Shown piece after piece: positions 5,156-11,812 of a stretch of 12,192 nt of DNA (positions within the stretch are counted from its first letter, which is position 1; the number at the start of each line of letters is the position of its first letter). Source of the DNA: an uncultured Collinsella sp. (lineage in GTDB: Bacteria > Actinomycetota > Coriobacteriia > Coriobacteriales > Coriobacteriaceae). The stretch lies in assembly GCA_902479205.1 (NCBI GenBank), contig CABSNX010000038.1, positions 1 to 12,192 of the forward strand. Direction: 5' to 3'. A program made the translations under genes and the position numbers. The notes below the pieces were generated by a model. It saw nothing but the letters and a program-made list of their open reading frames with translations, was not told the DNA's origin and ran no database searches.

Positions 5156-5959
5156 GTGGAAATTTTTGAAAAGCTGCCTGATGAGATTAATCATCTGGTC
5201 AGCGAGTTCAGCTCCACCCCTGTCGTGGGCGATCTGAGCTGCGGCATCACGCAGTACTCGTTTTGGCTGATCGTCTCCACGATCGTGCTCCTGATCGTCC
5301 TGGCCGTGTTCAAGAAGAAGCAGACCCTGGTTCCCAAGGGCTTCTTCGTCAACGGTTTCGAGTACATCATCGAGTACGTCGAGAACGATATCGGCAAGGG
5401 TGTCGTGGGTGAGAACTGGAAGAAGCACTTCCCGTTCCTGTGCTCGCTTTTCCTGTTCATCCTGATCAATAACATGATCGGCCTGATCCCGGGAATGAAG
5501 CCCGGCACCGGCGCAATCGGCTCCACCGCCGCACTCGCCATTTTCGCCTTCGTGTACTTCATCTACTACGGATGCAAGGCTCACGGCGTGATCGGCTACA
5601 TCAAGAGCCTCGCCCCGCAGGGCGTGAGCTTCCCGATGAACGTGCTCGTGTGGGTCGTCGAGCTTTTCTCGACCTTCCTGCGCCTCATCACGCTCGCCGT
5701 CCGTCTGTTCTGCAACATGTTCGCAGGACACGTAGTCATGGGCTCGTTCGCCATCATGGCGAGCATGTTCATGCAGCCGCTGCTTCAGCAGGTTTCCGCG
5801 GCCCACGCCGTCGGCGCCCTGCCTTCGCTGGCCTGGCTTGCCATCCTCATCCTGATTTATACGATCGAGCTTGTGGTCGGCGCCATCCAGGCTTACGTCT
5901 TCACGGTCCTTACCGCCGTGTATGTCTCCGAGGCAGAGGAGGTTGCGGAGGAGGAGTAG
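5156..5959 (+). CDS. atpB: F1Fo ATP synthase subunit a
   Basis: Subunit a forms the two proton half-channels of the membrane sector beside the c-ring. The 267 residues hold several membrane helices: about 35-52, 92-112, 122-140, 160-182 and two in the C-terminal part. The essential arginine lies in LITLAVRLFCNMFAGH (Arg183), equal to E. coli Arg210; most members have RLFGNM, so Cys186 replaces a conserved glycine. His192 occupies the proton-path position held by Glu219 in E. coli, and VVGAIQAYVFTVLTAVYV (240-257) is the conserved last helix, with Gln245 in place. The C-terminus ends in an acidic run (EAEEVAEEE). It starts at GTG, with GAAAGG six bases upstream inside the end of atpI. A 124-base gap separates it from atpE, the only wide gap in the operon. 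Confidence 0.96.
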   Translation: MEIFEKLPDEINHLVSEFSSTPVVGDLSCGITQYSFWLIVSTIVLLIVLAVFKKKQTLVPKGFFVNGFEYIIEYVENDIGKGVVGENWKKHFPFLCSLFLFILINNMIGLIPGMKPGTGAIGSTAALAIFAFVYFIYYGCKAHGVIGYIKSLAPQGVSFPMNVLVWVVELFSTFLRLITLAVRLFCNMFAGHVVMGSFAIMASMFMQPLLQQVSAAHAVGALPSLAWLAILILIYTIELVVGAIQAYVFTVLTAVYVSEAEEVAEEE

Positions 5960-5971
5960 TCTTCCGTTCGC

Positions 5972-6028
5972 GCCTTAAAGGTAAGGCAATTCGTTAAACC
6001 GCCGGTGCCCGTACCCATGGAGCCCGGC
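5972..6028 (+). other. atpB-atpE intercistronic region with weak hairpins
   Basis: The 124-base spacer (5960-6083) holds a small hairpin, GCCTT 5972-5976 with AAGGC 5983-5987, and a looser one, GCCGG 6001-6005 with CCGGC 6024-6028. An AT-rich stretch (TTATAAAAAGG, 6031-6041) follows, with no convincing -35 element ahead of it. In other bacteria the leader of atpE enhances c-subunit translation or shapes mRNA processing. A similar role here is inference. Confidence 0.35.
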
Positions 6029-6071
6029 AGTTATAAAAAGGTTATCCTGCGTGAAATAAGACACGCACGAC

Positions 6072-6079
6072 AAAGGAGG
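6072..6079 (+). promoter_or_regulatory. Perfect Shine-Dalgarno of atpE
   Basis: AAAGGAGG is the full anti-16S consensus, four bases before the GTG start at 6084. It is the strongest ribosome site in the window and fixes the start, since an in-frame TAA lies at 6057-6059. It fits the need for about ten c subunits per complex. Confidence 0.8.
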
Positions 6080-6083
6080 AATC

Positions 6084-6278
6084 GTGGGAGTTATCGGTTA
6101 CGGTCTCGGTGTTATCGGCGCTGGTCTTGCTATCGGCCTGTCTGCTCTGGGTGCTACGGGTGCTATGGCCCGTCAGCCTGAGGTCCAGGGCCGCGTGTTC
6201 ACCGTCTTCATCATGGGCTCCGCCTTCGGCGAGGCTCTGGCTCTGATCGGCTTCGTTGTCGCGCTGATCGTTAAATAG
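6084..6278 (+). CDS. atpE: F1Fo ATP synthase subunit c
   Basis: Subunit c forms the rotating ring that carries protons across the membrane. The product is only 64 residues, shorter than the usual 70-85, with almost no tail before helix 1. Helix 1 is the glycine-rich GLGVIGAGLAIGLSALGATGAM, the cytosolic loop holds the invariant ARQPE (29-33), and helix 2, VFTVFIMGSAFGEALALIGFVVALIV, carries the ion-binding carboxylate Glu50. The residues around Glu50 (GEALALIG) lack the Ser/Thr after the Glu, and helix 1 lacks the Gln, that together mark Na+-binding rings, so H+ coupling is expected. It starts at GTG behind a perfect Shine-Dalgarno. atpF begins 15 bases after its stop. Confidence 0.96.
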   Translation: MGVIGYGLGVIGAGLAIGLSALGATGAMARQPEVQGRVFTVFIMGSAFGEALALIGFVVALIVK

Positions 6279-6293
6279 CACGGAGCGTCAAGT

Positions 6294-6896
6294 ATGAATC
6301 TTTCATCCCAGAAGAGCGCGATCGCACTCTCCGCGTCCGCGGCCGCGCTGCTCATGCCGGTTTCCGCGTTCGCCGAGGACGGCGCTGCCGGTGCGGACAT
6401 CCTCATCCCTAAGATGGCGGAGTTCATCCCGGCGCTTATCGCCTTCCTGATCATCTGGATCGTGCTGGCCAAGGTCGCCCTGCCGGGCATCATGAAAACC
6501 ATGGAGGAGCGCGGCAAGAAGATCGAGGAGAGCCTCGACGAGGCCGAGAAGACCAAGCAGGAGGCTATCGCCAAGCGCGCTGAGTCCGACTCGATCGTCA
6601 CCGACGCCCGTCGTCAGGCTGCCGACATCGTTCTCGAGGCCCGTAAGGACGCCGAGTCCGAGCGCGCCCGTATCATCGAGGCTGCTCACAAGGAGGCCGA
6701 GGAGATTATCGCCAAGGCCCACACGACCGTCGAGGACGAGCGCAAGTCCATCTACGCCGGTGCCGCGAGCTCCATCGCCGACCTGTCCGTTGCCGTCGCC
6801 ACCAAGATCGTGGGCGAGTCGCTTACGGACGAGGCCGAGCAGAAGAAGCTCATCGAGCGCTACATCCAGGAAGCAGGTAGCCTGAATGCCGACTAG
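6294..6896 (+). CDS. atpF: F1Fo ATP synthase subunit b, with signal-peptide-like N-terminus
   Basis: Subunit b is the dimeric outer stalk that ties the membrane sector to F1. After residue 40 the protein is typical: one membrane helix (about 44-65, IPALIAFLIIWIVLAKVALPGI) followed by a long charged coiled coil (about 70-150) rich in Glu, Lys, Ala and Arg, and the δ-binding C-terminus (VATKIVGESLTDEAEQKKLIERYI). What is odd is the first 27 residues: a lysine at position 7, a hydrophobic run (AIALSASAAALLMPV), then SAFA before EDG, which reads as a type I signal peptide cut after Ala27. Cleavage would leave an N-out protein with the normal b topology. At 200 residues it is longer than the common 156-175, mainly from this segment. 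ATG 6294 has GGAGCG upstream. The end overlaps atpH by 11 bases. Confidence 0.94.
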   Translation: MNLSSQKSAIALSASAAALLMPVSAFAEDGAAGADILIPKMAEFIPALIAFLIIWIVLAKVALPGIMKTMEERGKKIEESLDEAEKTKQEAIAKRAESDSIVTDARRQAADIVLEARKDAESERARIIEAAHKEAEEIIAKAHTTVEDERKSIYAGAASSIADLSVAVATKIVGESLTDEAEQKKLIERYIQEAGSLNAD

Positions 6897-7362
6897 CCGC
6901 TATCAGGACAAGGTGCTCGAGACCTACGCGCGCTCCCTTCTGGAAGCCGCTAAGGCCGAGAACCATGTGTTCGAGGACCTCGAGATGATCGAGCGTCTGG
7001 CTTCTGCCAGCCCCGAGATCATCGCCGTGCTCGACACCATGTCCAAGCGCGACCAGCTCGACCTTCTTCCCAAGGTGGCAGCTGCCTTTAAGTATGTTGC
7101 CGAGGAAGACGAGGATGTAGTGGGCGTGACCGTCACCACGGCGATCCCGCTCGACGACGAGCTGCGTCAAACCATCACTAAGAAATGCGAGCAGGACTTC
7201 GGTCGCAAGGTATTCCTTATCGAGCAGGTCGACCCGTCTATCGTGGGCGGCCTGGTGCTCGAGGCCCGCGGCGAGCGTCGTGACATTTCCGTCAAGACGC
7301 AGCTGCGCGTCGCGCAGGAGACCCTCGCAAACTCTGCTAATTCGTACGGAGGTGAAGCCTAA
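6886..7362 (+). CDS. atpH: F1Fo ATP synthase subunit delta
   Basis: Subunit delta sits on top of F1 and joins it to the b-subunit stalk. The 158-residue product is a little shorter than the usual 175-180. The N-terminal helical domain starts with YQDKVLETYARSLLEAAKAEN (6-26), matching the family's YA-x-(A/S)L signature, and the C-terminal domain carries the diagnostic VDPSIVGGLVLEARGERRDISVKTQL (115-140). The ATG lies inside the end of atpF (11-base overlap), so its translation is probably coupled to b, which fits the one-complex stoichiometry. Its stop shares a base with the atpA start (TAATG). Confidence 0.94.
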   Translation: MPTSRYQDKVLETYARSLLEAAKAENHVFEDLEMIERLASASPEIIAVLDTMSKRDQLDLLPKVAAAFKYVAEEDEDVVGVTVTTAIPLDDELRQTITKKCEQDFGRKVFLIEQVDPSIVGGLVLEARGERRDISVKTQLRVAQETLANSANSYGGEA

Positions 7363-8960
7363 TGTCCGAAACCCTCAATGCCCAGGATATCGCCAAGAAA
7401 CTGCAGGAGCAGCTCACGAGCCTCTCCGCGACGGTCGATACGCATGAGGTTTCAACGGTCGACGAGGTAGGCGACGGCATCGCGCGCGTCTCCGGCCTCA
7501 AGAGCGCCATGGCAGGCGAGCTTCTGGAGTTCAAGAGCTCCGATACCGGTGAGACCGTCTTCGGCCTTGCCCAGAACCTTGACCGTGACGAGGTCGGCGC
7601 CGTTCTGTTTGGTGCCGTCGACTCCATCAAGGAAGGCGACGAGTGCCGCACCACTGGCCGCATTATGGATATCCCCGTGAGCCGTGCCATGCTCGGCCGC
7701 GTCGTCAATCCGCTCGGCCAGCCTATCGACGGTTTGGGTGACATTGTCGCCACGCACCGTCGTCCTATCGAGTTTAAGGCCCCCGGCGTCATCGACCGTA
7801 CCCCGGTGTGCGAGCCGGTTCAGACCGGTCTGTTGGCCATCGACTCCATGGTGCCTATCGGCCGTGGTCAGCGTGAGCTCATCATCGGCGACCGTAAGAC
7901 CGGTAAGACCGCCATTGCCATCGACGCTATCCTCAATCAGCGCGGCAAGGGCATGGTCTGCATCTATGTCGCCATCGGCCAGAAGGCCTCCACGGTTGCC
8001 AACATCCGCGAGACCCTCGCTCAGCACGGTGCGCTCGACTACACCATCATCGTTTCGGCAACCGCTGCCGATTCCGCCCCTATGCAGTACATCGCGCCTA
8101 TGGCCGGTGCCGCTATCGGCGAGTTCTTTATGTACAACGGCGAGGACGGTAAGCCCGCCAGCGAGACCAACCCCGGCGGTCACGTGCTCGTCATCTACGA
8201 CGACCTGTCCAAGCAGGCCGTGGCCTACCGTCAGATGTCGCTGACGCTGCATCGTCCGCCCGGACGCGAGGCCTATCCTGGCGACATCTTCTACCTGCAC
8301 TCTCGTCTGCTCGAGCGTGCCGTCAAGATGTCCAAGAAGAACGGTTACGGCTCCATGACGGCACTGCCGATCATCGAGACCCAGGACGGCGACGTCTCGG
8401 CCTACATTCCGACCAACGTCATTTCCATTACCGATGGTCAGATCTACCTGCAGTCCGAGCTCTTCTTCCAGGGTCAGCGCCCGGCAGTCGACGTGGGTAT
8501 CTCCGTGTCCCGCGTCGGTGGCGATGCGCAGACTAAGGCCATGAAGCAGGTCGCCGGCAACCTCCGTCTGGACCTCGCTTCCTATCAGGAACTCGCTGGC
8601 TTTACGCAGTTCGGCTCCGACCTCGACGAGGCTACTCAGAAGCAGCTGACCCATGGTGCTCGCATGACCGAGCTCCTGAAGCAGCCGCGTTACAAGCCGT
8701 TTGAGGTTGGCGAGCAGATCGTTACGCTGTTCGCTGGCAACGAGGGCTTCCTGGATGACCTGGAGATCGCCGACGTGCTGCCCTTCCGTGCCGAGCTCAT
8801 CGAGTACATGGACAATGGCTTTGGTTCGCTGCTCGACAAGGTTCGCGCCAAGAAGATCGATGATGACACCAAGGCTGAACTCTTGCGCGTCATCGGCGAC
8901 TTCAAGCAGCAGTTCATGGCCAAGCACCATTCGGATGTTTCTGGATCAGAGGAGAACTAA
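7362..8960 (+). CDS. atpA: F1Fo ATP synthase subunit alpha
   Basis: Alpha alternates with beta in the F1 hexamer; it binds nucleotide without catalysis and supplies the arginine finger. Features in order: the beta-barrel domain (about 25-95), the Walker A loop GDRKTGKT (176-183), VYVAIGQKAST-like IYVAIGQKAST (201-211), the Walker B region VLVIYDDLSKQAVAYR (275-290), PPGREAYPGDIFYLHSRLLERA, and SVSRVGGDAQTKAMK with arginine finger Arg384. At 532 residues it is 20-30 longer than most. About 12 extra residues lie between FFMYNG and HVLVIYDD (about 261-273, EDGKPASETNPGG), and the C-terminus ends in a hydrophilic tail (AKHHSDVSGSEEN). The start overlaps the atpH stop by one base, with GGAGGTG seven bases upstream. 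Confidence 0.97.
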   Translation: MSETLNAQDIAKKLQEQLTSLSATVDTHEVSTVDEVGDGIARVSGLKSAMAGELLEFKSSDTGETVFGLAQNLDRDEVGAVLFGAVDSIKEGDECRTTGRIMDIPVSRAMLGRVVNPLGQPIDGLGDIVATHRRPIEFKAPGVIDRTPVCEPVQTGLLAIDSMVPIGRGQRELIIGDRKTGKTAIAIDAILNQRGKGMVCIYVAIGQKASTVANIRETLAQHGALDYTIIVSATAADSAPMQYIAPMAGAAIGEFFMYNGEDGKPASETNPGGHVLVIYDDLSKQAVAYRQMSLTLHRPPGREAYPGDIFYLHSRLLERAVKMSKKNGYGSMTALPIIETQDGDVSAYIPTNVISITDGQIYLQSELFFQGQRPAVDVGISVSRVGGDAQTKAMKQVAGNLRLDLASYQELAGFTQFGSDLDEATQKQLTHGARMTELLKQPRYKPFEVGEQIVTLFAGNEGFLDDLEIADVLPFRAELIEYMDNGFGSLLDKVRAKKIDDDTKAELLRVIGDFKQQFMAKHHSDVSGSEEN

Positions 8961-8965
8961 GCCCC

Positions 8966-9874
8966 ATGGCCAACCTTCGCGACATTAAGAAGCGAATCTC
9001 CTCGGTTACCACGACCAAGCAGATCACGCGCACGATGGAGATGGTCTCTACGGCCAAGATTCGTCGTGCCCTCGATCGCTCCAAGCAGGCCGAGCCCTAT
9101 AAGGAGGCGCTGACCGACGTCATGTTGACGGTCGCCGGCGACGCCTCCTGTTCGGGCACCGATCCCATGCTGCAGAAGCATGAGAGCGTCAAGCATGGCC
9201 TGATTGTCGTTATTGCCTCGGACCGCGGCCTTGCCGGCGGTTTCAATACGACGGTGGAGCGCACGGCCGAAAAGCTCGCCGCTTCTTGGGCGAACGACGG
9301 CATCGAGTGCGAGATCATCGCGTGTGGGCGTAAGCCGGCCACGTATTTCCGTGACCGCGCAAACGTTGTCATGCACTTTGAGGGCAACTCCTCTGAGCCC
9401 GATTTCAATCAGGCCCGCATGATCTCCTCTCATATCTGCGATGCGTATCGTGCCGGTGAGCTTGACCGTGTCGAGCTTGTCTACCACCACGCCAAGAACC
9501 GCGTGGATCAGGAGCTTCGCGTCGAGCATCTGTTGCCGCTCGACCCCGAGATGATCGCTATGGCCCACGGTCCGCGTAAGAACGAGACCGACGCCCCTAA
9601 GCGCATCTCGTCCACGTTCGAGTTCGTGCCCTCTCCCGAGCATGTTCTCGGCAAGCTTGTACCGTCGTATATCCTGACGGTCATCTACCAGGCCCTGATC
9701 GATTCGGCGGCCGCCGAGCAGGGAGCACGCCGTAAGGCCATGCACTCCGCGACGGAAAACGCCACCGCGATCATCTCGACCCTTACCCGCACGTATAGTC
9801 GCGTGCGTCAGGCTTCGATCACGACCGAGATTAACGAGATCGTCGGCGGAGTCTCAGCATTGGAGGAACAGTAA
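8966..9874 (+). CDS. atpG: F1Fo ATP synthase subunit gamma
   Basis: Gamma is the central shaft that turns inside F1 and couples proton flow to ATP synthesis. The 302 residues show the two terminal helices that form the shaft: the N-terminal MANLRDIKKRISSVTTTKQITRTMEMVSTAKIRRA segment (1-35) and the C-terminal helix ending RVRQASITTEINEIVGGVSALEEQ (279-302). Between them the globular domain carries the conserved SDRGLAGGFN (84-93). Length is typical. ATG 8966 follows AGAGGAGA, and its stop overlaps the atpD start by one base (TAATG at 9872-9876). Confidence 0.96.
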   Translation: MANLRDIKKRISSVTTTKQITRTMEMVSTAKIRRALDRSKQAEPYKEALTDVMLTVAGDASCSGTDPMLQKHESVKHGLIVVIASDRGLAGGFNTTVERTAEKLAASWANDGIECEIIACGRKPATYFRDRANVVMHFEGNSSEPDFNQARMISSHICDAYRAGELDRVELVYHHAKNRVDQELRVEHLLPLDPEMIAMAHGPRKNETDAPKRISSTFEFVPSPEHVLGKLVPSYILTVIYQALIDSAAAEQGARRKAMHSATENATAIISTLTRTYSRVRQASITTEINEIVGGVSALEEQ

Positions 9875-11328
9875 TGGCTAATAACACCGTAAAGCTTGCG
9901 GTCGAGGAAGCCACCAAGAAGACGACTGCCGGTGATGGTCGCATCGTGCGTATCATCGGCCCTGTTGTCGACGTCAAGTTTGACGGCGCGGTGCCCCCGA
10001 TCTACAACGCGCTCACGGTCGAGGCCGAGACCCCGATCGGTCACCTGAGCACGATCCTCGAGGTCGAGAGCCAGCTTCCGGGCGGCGTCGTCCGCACGGT
10101 CGCCATGTCCTCGACCGACGGCCTGCAGCGCGGCCTTGTCGCCACCGATACCGGTGAGCCCATGAAGATGCCCGTTGGCCCCAAGACGCTCGGTCGCATT
10201 TGGAACGTTATGGGTAAGCCCGTTGACGGCAAGCCCATGCCCGAGGTGGAGGAGTTCTACCCCATTCACCACGCAGCGCCCCGCTTTGACGAGCTCACCA
10301 CCAAGACCGAGATCTTCGAGACCGGTATCAAGGCCGTCGACCTTCTTGAGCCCTACATTCGTGGCGGTAAGACGGGCCTGTTCGGTGGCGCCGGCGTCGG
10401 CAAGACCGTTCTGATTCAGGAACTCATCAACAACCTCGCCCAGGAGCACGGCGGCACCTCGGTGTTCACCGGCGTCGGCGAGCGTACCCGTGAGGGCACC
10501 GACCTTTATCTCGAGATGAGCGAGTCTGGCGTTATCGACAAGACCTGCTTGGTCTATGGTCAGATGAACGAGCCGCCCGGAGCGCGTTTGCGCATCGGTC
10601 TGGCCGGCCTTACCACCGCTGAGTACTTCCGCGATCGCGGTCAGGACGTTCTGCTGTTCATCGACAACATTTTCCGCTTCTCCCAGGCAGGTTCCGAGGT
10701 TTCCGCACTGCTGGGCCGTATGCCGTCCGCCGTCGGCTACCAGCCTACGCTGGCTACCGAGATGGGTGACCTCCAGGAGCGCATTACCTCGACCAAGACG
10801 GGTTCCATTACCTCCGTCCAGGCTGTCTACGTCCCCGCAGACGACCTGACCGACCCGGCGCCTGCCACGACGTTTACGCACCTCGACGCCACCACGGTTC
10901 TTTCGCGTAGCATTTCGTCGCTCGGCCTGTTCCCGGCTATCGACCCGCTCGCATCTTCCTCCGACGCCCTCGATCCCTCGATCGTCGGCGAGGAGCACTA
11001 CCGTGTCGCCGTCAAGGTCCAGGAGCTCCTGCAGGAGTACTCCGACCTTCAAGACATCATCGCCATTCTGGGTATGGACGAGCTGTCCGAGGAGCAGCGT
11101 CTTACGGTCAACCGTGCCCGCAAGATTCAGCAGTTCCTCTCGCAGTCCTTCCACGTCGCCGAGAAGTTCACCGGCAACCCCGGCGTCTACGTCCGCGTCG
11201 AGGATACCGTCCGCTCTTTCGCCGAGATTGTCGACGGCAAGGCCGATGACCTGCCCGAGCAGGCTTTCCGCTATGCTTCCACGATTGAGGACGTGCGCGA
11301 GCGCGCCCGCAAGATGGGGGAGAAGTAG
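9874..11328 (+). CDS. atpD: F1Fo ATP synthase subunit beta (catalytic)
   Basis: Beta carries the three catalytic sites that make or split ATP. Over 484 residues the landmarks are: an N-terminal beta-barrel after a Lys/Thr-rich start (GRIVRIIGPVVDVKF, 22-36), the Walker A loop GGAGVGKT (171-178), GERTREG with the catalytic glutamate Glu203 (202-208), the Walker B run VLLFIDNIFRFSQAG with Asp264, and SALLGRMPSAVGYQPTLA. The lever motif is written DELSEEQ (402-408), the last Asp of the usual DELSEED being Gln. The rest of the C-terminal helical domain is standard. GGAGG at 9862-9866 precedes the start, which shares a base with the atpG stop. Confidence 0.98.
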   Translation: MANNTVKLAVEEATKKTTAGDGRIVRIIGPVVDVKFDGAVPPIYNALTVEAETPIGHLSTILEVESQLPGGVVRTVAMSSTDGLQRGLVATDTGEPMKMPVGPKTLGRIWNVMGKPVDGKPMPEVEEFYPIHHAAPRFDELTTKTEIFETGIKAVDLLEPYIRGGKTGLFGGAGVGKTVLIQELINNLAQEHGGTSVFTGVGERTREGTDLYLEMSESGVIDKTCLVYGQMNEPPGARLRIGLAGLTTAEYFRDRGQDVLLFIDNIFRFSQAGSEVSALLGRMPSAVGYQPTLATEMGDLQERITSTKTGSITSVQAVYVPADDLTDPAPATTFTHLDATTVLSRSISSLGLFPAIDPLASSSDALDPSIVGEEHYRVAVKVQELLQEYSDLQDIIAILGMDELSEEQRLTVNRARKIQQFLSQSFHVAEKFTGNPGVYVRVEDTVRSFAEIVDGKADDLPEQAFRYASTIEDVRERARKMGEK

Positions 11329-11331
11329 GTT

Positions 11332-11724
11332 ATGCGTATCCGCATCGTGTGCCCCGTGAGCTGCGCCTATGAGGGCGACGCTGCGTTTGTGTCGATTCCG
11401 TCCACGGATGGCGAGTTTGGCGTTCTGCCTGCTCACTCCAGCGAGATCTGCACGATCGACCGCGGTTACGTTCGCGTTTCCGATAAGGCCATGGGCACTG
11501 TCGACCACACGTTTGCCGTGGCCGGCGGCTATGCCCAGGTTGCGGACGATGTCGTGACCGTTCTCGCCGAGCGCGCTTGCGATTTGGCGACCGTCGACGC
11601 CGACAAGGTTAAAGCTGATATTCAAGGTTTTGAAGAGAAGCTGGGTAATTTGTCGGAGGATGATGCACGCCGCGCCTACCTCTATAATGAAATCGCATGG
11701 TGTAAGCTCAAGCTTGCCCAATAG
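11332..11724 (+). CDS. atpC: F1Fo ATP synthase subunit epsilon
   Basis: Epsilon sits at the foot of gamma and can hold back ATP hydrolysis. The 130-residue product has the family plan: an N-terminal beta-sandwich (MRIRIVCPVSCAYEGDAAFV, then DGEFGVLPAHSSEICTIDRG, and FAVAGGYAQVADDVVTVLAE, 61-80), followed by a two-helix C-terminal domain (about 88-130). The helical domain is full length, so regulation by its extended form is possible. The start is three bases after the atpD stop, with the GGGGGAGAAG run at 11316-11325 as ribosome site. It is the last gene of the operon; a strong terminator follows 36 bases after its stop. Confidence 0.95.
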   Translation: MRIRIVCPVSCAYEGDAAFVSIPSTDGEFGVLPAHSSEICTIDRGYVRVSDKAMGTVDHTFAVAGGYAQVADDVVTVLAERACDLATVDADKVKADIQGFEEKLGNLSEDDARRAYLYNEIAWCKLKLAQ

Positions 11725-11760
11725 TCAAACGCTTTAGCGTTCGACCATTTGCGAACACAT

Positions 11761-11799
11761 CATGCCCGGGATGGCCCAGCCACCCCGGGCATGCTTTTT
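11761..11799 (+). terminator. Intrinsic terminator of the atp operon
   Basis: CATGCCCGGG (11761-11770) pairs perfectly with CCCGGGCATG (11784-11793). After one mismatch, three further base pairs (TGG with CCA) extend it inside the loop. A C and then TTTTT (11795-11799) follow. This is a classic rho-independent terminator. It ends 13 bases before the murA start, so murA is mainly read by read-through or from a promoter not evident here. A small extra hairpin, AACGC-TTTA-GCGTT, lies at 11728-11741. Confidence 0.93.
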
Positions 11800-11812
11800 G
11801 AAAGGGTAGACC

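Noticed and set aside
6084..6278. A Na+-driven ATP synthase
   Set aside because: The c subunit lacks the Gln in helix 1 and the Ser/Thr after the key Glu that define Na+ sites.
7452..8930. A 492-codon open frame on the minus strand opposite atpA
   Set aside because: It mirrors atpA codons, has low-complexity composition and no family motifs.
9808..11721. A 637-codon open frame on the minus strand opposite atpD and atpC
   Set aside because: It is a shadow of GC-rich codon bias in the sense genes, with no recognisable protein family, and both sense genes are certain.
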